Assembly: GCA_934654815.1 (NCBI GenBank)
Contig: CAKUGU010000008.1
Coordinates: 1-64,000, forward strand
Length of the DNA stretch: 64,000 bases
Direction: 5' to 3'
From: an uncultured Ellagibacter sp.
Lineage (GTDB): Bacteria; Actinomycetota; Coriobacteriia; Coriobacteriales; Eggerthellaceae
Part shown: positions 61,058 through 64,000 of the stretch, in pieces
Layout of the letters: each line of letters starts with the position of its first letter
Numbering within the stretch: position 1 is the stretch's first letter
Notes under the pieces: generated by a model
Seen by the model: the letters and a program-made list of their open reading frames with translations, nothing else
Database searches by the model: none
What the model was told of the DNA's origin: nothing
Translations under genes and position numbers: made by a program

Positions 61058-62032
61058 TTACAGGCCGAGGCGCGTGCGCGCGGCGGATGTGTCGGCCATC
61101 TGCTGCAGATTGCAGGCGCCGAGGGCCTCCGCCTCGCTCATGAGCTCGTCGATCACCTGGGCGGCCGTCTTGCGCTCGTGAACCACGGCCGCGATCTGGC
61201 CGGACATGATCGTGCCGTTCTCGACGTCGCCTTCGACCGCGCGGCGCAGCGAGCCCACGTACATGCGCTCGAGTTCCTCGCCGTTCTTCTCCATGTCGCC
61301 CTCGAGCTTCTTGACCGAGCGCGCGAACTTGTTCTTCAGGCAGCGCACGGGATGCCCCGAGCCGCGACCGGTGACGATAGTGTCGGAGTCCTTCGCGGCG
61401 AGGATCTTCTCCTTGTAGGCGTCGGCGACCGTGCACTCGTCGACGGTGAGGAAGCGCGTGCCCATCTGCACGCCCTCGGCGCCAAGCGCGAAGGCGGCCG
61501 CGATGCCGCGCCCGTCGGCGATGCCGCCAGCACCTATGACGGGGATGGAGACCGCATCGGCGACCGACGGCAGAAGCGCCATCGTGGTGAGCTCGCCGAC
61601 GTGCCCGCCCGACTCGGTGCCCTCGGCCACGACCGCGTCGGCGCCCAGGCGCTCCATGCGGACCGCGAGCGCGGTCGACGCGACGACGGGGATGACCTTG
61701 ATGCCCGCTTCCTTCCACATCTCCATGTAGTTGGCGGGGCTGCCCGCGCCCGTGGTGACGACGTCGATCTTGAGCTCGACGAGGAGTTTCGCGAGTTCAG
61801 CGGCGTTGGGGTCCATGAGCATGACGTTCGCGCCGAGCGGCTTGCTCGTGATCTTGCGTGCGGCTTCCACCTGCTCGCGCACCCAGGACAAAGGCGCGCC
61901 GCCGCATGCGATGATGCCGAGGCCGCCCGCTTCGCTCACCGCACCGGCGAGGCTCGCGTCGGCGATGCGCGCCATCGCGCCCTGAATGATGGGCACGTCG
62001 ATGCCCAGAAGCTCCGTAACCCGCGTTTTCAC
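61058..62032 (-). CDS. fabK: FMN-dependent enoyl-ACP reductase FabK
   Basis: A 324-residue TIM-barrel flavoprotein of the FabK/nitronate monooxygenase-like group: ELLGIDVPIIQGAMARIADA, GLGIIACGGAP, VVAEGTESGGHVGELTTM, VIGAGGIADGRGIAAAFALG and EGVQMGTRFLTVDEC. It replaces FabI as enoyl reductase, so the organism should be insensitive to triclosan at this step. First gene of the fab operon visible here; GAAAGGA before a GTG start at 62032. A 40-bp palindrome lies 168 bases upstream. Confidence 0.92.
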   Translation of the reverse strand: MKTRVTELLGIDVPIIQGAMARIADASLAGAVSEAGGLGIIACGGAPLSWVREQVEAARKITSKPLGANVMLMDPNAAELAKLLVELKIDVVTTGAGSPANYMEMWKEAGIKVIPVVASTALAVRMERLGADAVVAEGTESGGHVGELTTMALLPSVADAVSIPVIGAGGIADGRGIAAAFALGAEGVQMGTRFLTVDECTVADAYKEKILAAKDSDTIVTGRGSGHPVRCLKNKFARSVKKLEGDMEKNGEELERMYVGSLRRAVEGDVENGTIMSGQIAAVVHERKTAAQVIDELMSEAEALGACNLQQMADTSAARTRLGL

Positions 62033-62199
62033 GTTAAAGATTCCTTTCGAGAAATGCTGTGGGAAGGCGCCCGCGCCGGTGGTTCCCGCGGCGGCGCGCC
62101 GTGTCGTTTCAACGTTTCATGGTAGTTTCGTCCCAAAACGATTGCAAGCGAGGCGCCCGCGGTTCCACGAGAATCGCGCCAGTTCGCCCTGAGAGAAGC

Positions 62200-62239
62200 A
62201 TGTTGTTTATACACTTGTATACGGGTGTATAAACAACAT
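62200..62239. promoter_or_regulatory. 40-bp palindrome upstream of the fab operon
   Basis: ATGTTGTTTATACAC (62200-62214) and its exact complement GTGTATAAACAACAT (62225-62239) around TTGTATACGG. It is AT-rich in GC-rich surroundings and lies between the rnr stop and fabK. It resembles an operator for a lipid-synthesis regulator; a terminator for rnr is the alternative, but no T-run follows. Confidence 0.6.
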
Positions 62240-62288
62240 GAGAAGGACACCGGGCAGACAGAAGGGAGGCATGCCGCGCGCAAACCCT

Positions 62289-64000
62289 TTACTTGCGCGA
62301 ACCTTGCGCGAGGCGCAGGTCGATTTGCGGCATGCGGGGATCGACGGCGTAGAGCACGACGGCGATGCGCTGACCGAGCCGGTAGCGCGCGCCCGTTTCC
62401 TCGCCGACGAGCATATGCCGCGCCGCGTCGAAGGCGAAGTAGTCGTCGCCGAGCGTGCGCACGGGAACGAAACCCTCGGCCGTGTTCTCAAGCCGCGCGT
62501 AGAGCCCTCCCTGCGACACGCCCGACACGATCGCCGGGAACGACTGCCCGACGAAGCGCTGCAGGTACTCGGCGATCTTGAGCTCCTGGGACTCGCGCGC
62601 GGCGGCGTCGGCCTCGCGTTCCATCGTCGACGAATGCTCGCAGATCCACGCCAGGCCCGTCGTCATCTGGTCGAACTTCTCGGGGCGCCCGAAGAGCTGC
62701 GCCTTCAGCATGCGGTGCACCATAAGGTCGGGATAACGCCTGATAGGACTCGTGAAATGGCAGTACGTCCCACTCGCCAACCCGAAATGGCCGCGGTTGT
62801 CGGGACGGTAGACCGCCCGCTTCATCGAGCGCAGCACAAGCGAGGACACAAGCTCCCCCTCCGCGCGGCCACGCGCAAGATCGACCGCAGCCGCAAGCGT
62901 TTTCGCGTCGCCGACGAAGAACCCCATGGGGTCGAGCTTCTGGAACCAAGGGAACTCCTCGAGCACGGGAACGAGCGCCGCCAGGCCGTCGGCATCGGGC
63001 GCCTCGTGGACGCGGTACGCGCACGGGAAGCCTGCGTTCTCCAGGTGGCGCGCAACGACCTCGTTCGCCCAGATCATCATCTCCTCGACAAGGGAGGTCG
63101 CCTCGTTCTTCACGCGCAGATCGACCCGCACGGGCTTGCCCGCCTCGTCAAGCGCTACCTTGGCCTCAGGCTGATCGAAGTCGATGCCGCCTTTGCGCTC
63201 GCGAGCACAGCGGTGCATTTGCGCGATGCGGGAAAGCGCACGAAGGCGCGAAGGAAGGGAGGTTTCCCGTTGTTCTCGAGAGCGCGGGGCATACTCCCCC
63301 GCATCTCCTTCCCCCTGCAGCATTTCGAGCGCCTCGTCGTAGGTCAGGCGCGCGTTCGAGCAGATGAGCGCGGGGTAGATCTCATAGCTTGCAAGCGTGC
63401 CGTCGTCTGCGACGACGAGGTCGACCGTCATCGAGCGGCGCGTCTCACCCGGGTTGAGCGAGCACAAACCGCACGAAAGCTCTTCGGGAATCATCGGGAT
63501 GACGCGGTCGGCCAAATACACGCTCGTGGCGCGGCGGCGGGCGTCCAAATCGAGCGCGCTTCCCCATTCCACGTAATGCGAGACGTCGGCGATGTGCACG
63601 CCGACGCGCCAACGCGCACGCCCCACACCCTCGCCGCGAGAAATCTCCTCGATCGAGAGCGCGTCGTCGAAGTCGCGCGCGTCGACGGGGTCGATGGTGA
63701 ACACGAAGCGGTCGCGCAGGTCGCGGTATCCCGCCGCAAGCGCCCCCACCTCGTCGAGTTCGGCCGCACTCGCCTCACGAAGCGCGGCGGGAGAAAATGC
63801 CGTCTCGAACTTGTGGCGCGCGACGACGGCATCGATTCCCTCGTCTTGCCCGTCGGCATGCTCGAGAACCTCCTCGATATGCCCGGTCGCAGCCGAGTCG
63901 CGTGAGGGAAACTGCGCGATGCGCACGGAAACGAGCGCCCCGTCTTCCACATTCGGGGCATCGGCAAGCGGCGTGAAAATGTCATAGGGAATGCGCGGGT
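62289..64000 (-). CDS. rnr: Ribonuclease R (RNB/VacB family), 5' end outside the window
   Basis: The frame is open to the right edge of the window, so the N-terminal part (helix-turn-helix and first cold-shock domain) is missing. About 570 residues are visible: end of a cold-shock domain, the RNB catalytic domain with the metal-binding cluster DPVDARDFDDAL, VHIADVSHYVEWGSALD, TSPIRRYPDLMVHRML, and a C-terminal S1 domain (IVSGVSQGGLYARLENTAEG). It degrades structured RNA 3' to 5'. The protein ends soon after the S1 domain, without the long basic tail of some homologues. Confidence 0.9.
   Translation of the reverse strand, partial: PRIPYDIFTPLADAPNVEDGALVSVRIAQFPSRDSAATGHIEEVLEHADGQDEGIDAVVARHKFETAFSPAALREASAAELDEVGALAAGYRDLRDRFVFTIDPVDARDFDDALSIEEISRGEGVGRARWRVGVHIADVSHYVEWGSALDLDARRRATSVYLADRVIPMIPEELSCGLCSLNPGETRRSMTVDLVVADDGTLASYEIYPALICSNARLTYDEALEMLQGEGDAGEYAPRSREQRETSLPSRLRALSRIAQMHRCARERKGGIDFDQPEAKVALDEAGKPVRVDLRVKNEATSLVEEMMIWANEVVARHLENAGFPCAYRVHEAPDADGLAALVPVLEEFPWFQKLDPMGFFVGDAKTLAAAVDLARGRAEGELVSSLVLRSMKRAVYRPDNRGHFGLASGTYCHFTSPIRRYPDLMVHRMLKAQLFGRPEKFDQMTTGLAWICEHSSTMEREADAAARESQELKIAEYLQRFVGQSFPAIVSGVSQGGLYARLENTAEGFVPVRTLGDDYFAFDAARHMLVGEETGARYRLGQRIAVVLYAVDPRMPQIDLRLAQGSRK

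Noticed and set aside
1..64000. tRNA, rRNA, known riboswitches or insertion sequences.
   Set aside because: I scanned the gaps by eye for tRNA cloverleaf ends, conserved riboswitch cores and transposase motifs and saw none; a covariance search would be needed to be certain.

Overview
The window is GC-rich, gene-dense chromosomal DNA. Its gene content (fused AccD-AccA, FabK as enoyl reductase, DapL, 7TM-type sensor kinases, zinc-ribbon SPFH proteins, a bile salt hydrolase and several apparently leaderless genes) suggests a gut-associated member of the Coriobacteriia, most likely Eggerthellaceae. This assignment is inference. I see no rRNA, tRNA, CRISPR array or intact insertion sequence.

Layout. 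1-1.6 kb: end of an XpaC-like gene and telA. 1.7-7.3 kb: an amidohydrolase, a 957-residue secreted SLH/ricin/NlpC protein and a membrane-anchored alpha/beta hydrolase. 7.7-14.5 kb: LuxR regulator, an Ntn-type amide hydrolase, GNAT, methyltransferase, a 14-TM MFS exporter behind a terminator-like leader, and a lipoprotein. 14.5-23.7 kb: an SPFH protein and a zinc-ribbon membrane protein; then a 7TM pseudokinase-like protein, a histidine kinase and a NarL-type regulator in one operon; then a DUF4428 protein and a lipoprotein. 23.8-28.3 kb: an AT-richer DUF4143 ATPase with phased upstream repeats, a nitroreductase, a bile salt hydrolase and TrmO.

28.3-40.8 kb is the most coherent unit. A divergent TetR regulator with two copies of one palindrome faces a seven-gene operon: type III glutamine synthetase, MetX-like alpha/beta hydrolase, SSS symporter, two DUF1989 proteins, a 1224-residue biotin-dependent carboxylase and allophanate hydrolase. 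The last four match the guanidine-degradation pathway (carboxylation, deimination, allophanate hydrolysis) that was formerly annotated as urea metabolism. The symporter would import the substrate and the glutamine synthetase would fix the ammonia released. The hydrolase is unexplained.

41-54 kb: a truncated DUF262 protein, dapL, a K+ channel overlapping a ClC gene, an SLH protein separated from a ComEC-like metallo-hydrolase only by an in-frame TGA, a DUF3006 protein, an aldo/keto reductase, a diguanylate cyclase, chorismate mutase-DAHP synthase, a TetR regulator and a CocE-type hydrolase. 54.5-62 kb: a type II fatty-acid operon (fabK-fabD-fabG-fabF-fabZ-accDA) preceded by a 40-bp palindrome, and last a partial RNase R gene.

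Several of the longer intergenic gaps carry one family of structured repeats about 120-175 bp long: palindromic arms close to GGACAAAAATCGCCGATTTGCGCAGG-like sequence and, in four copies, a central ACCTGG. I know of no description of this family.
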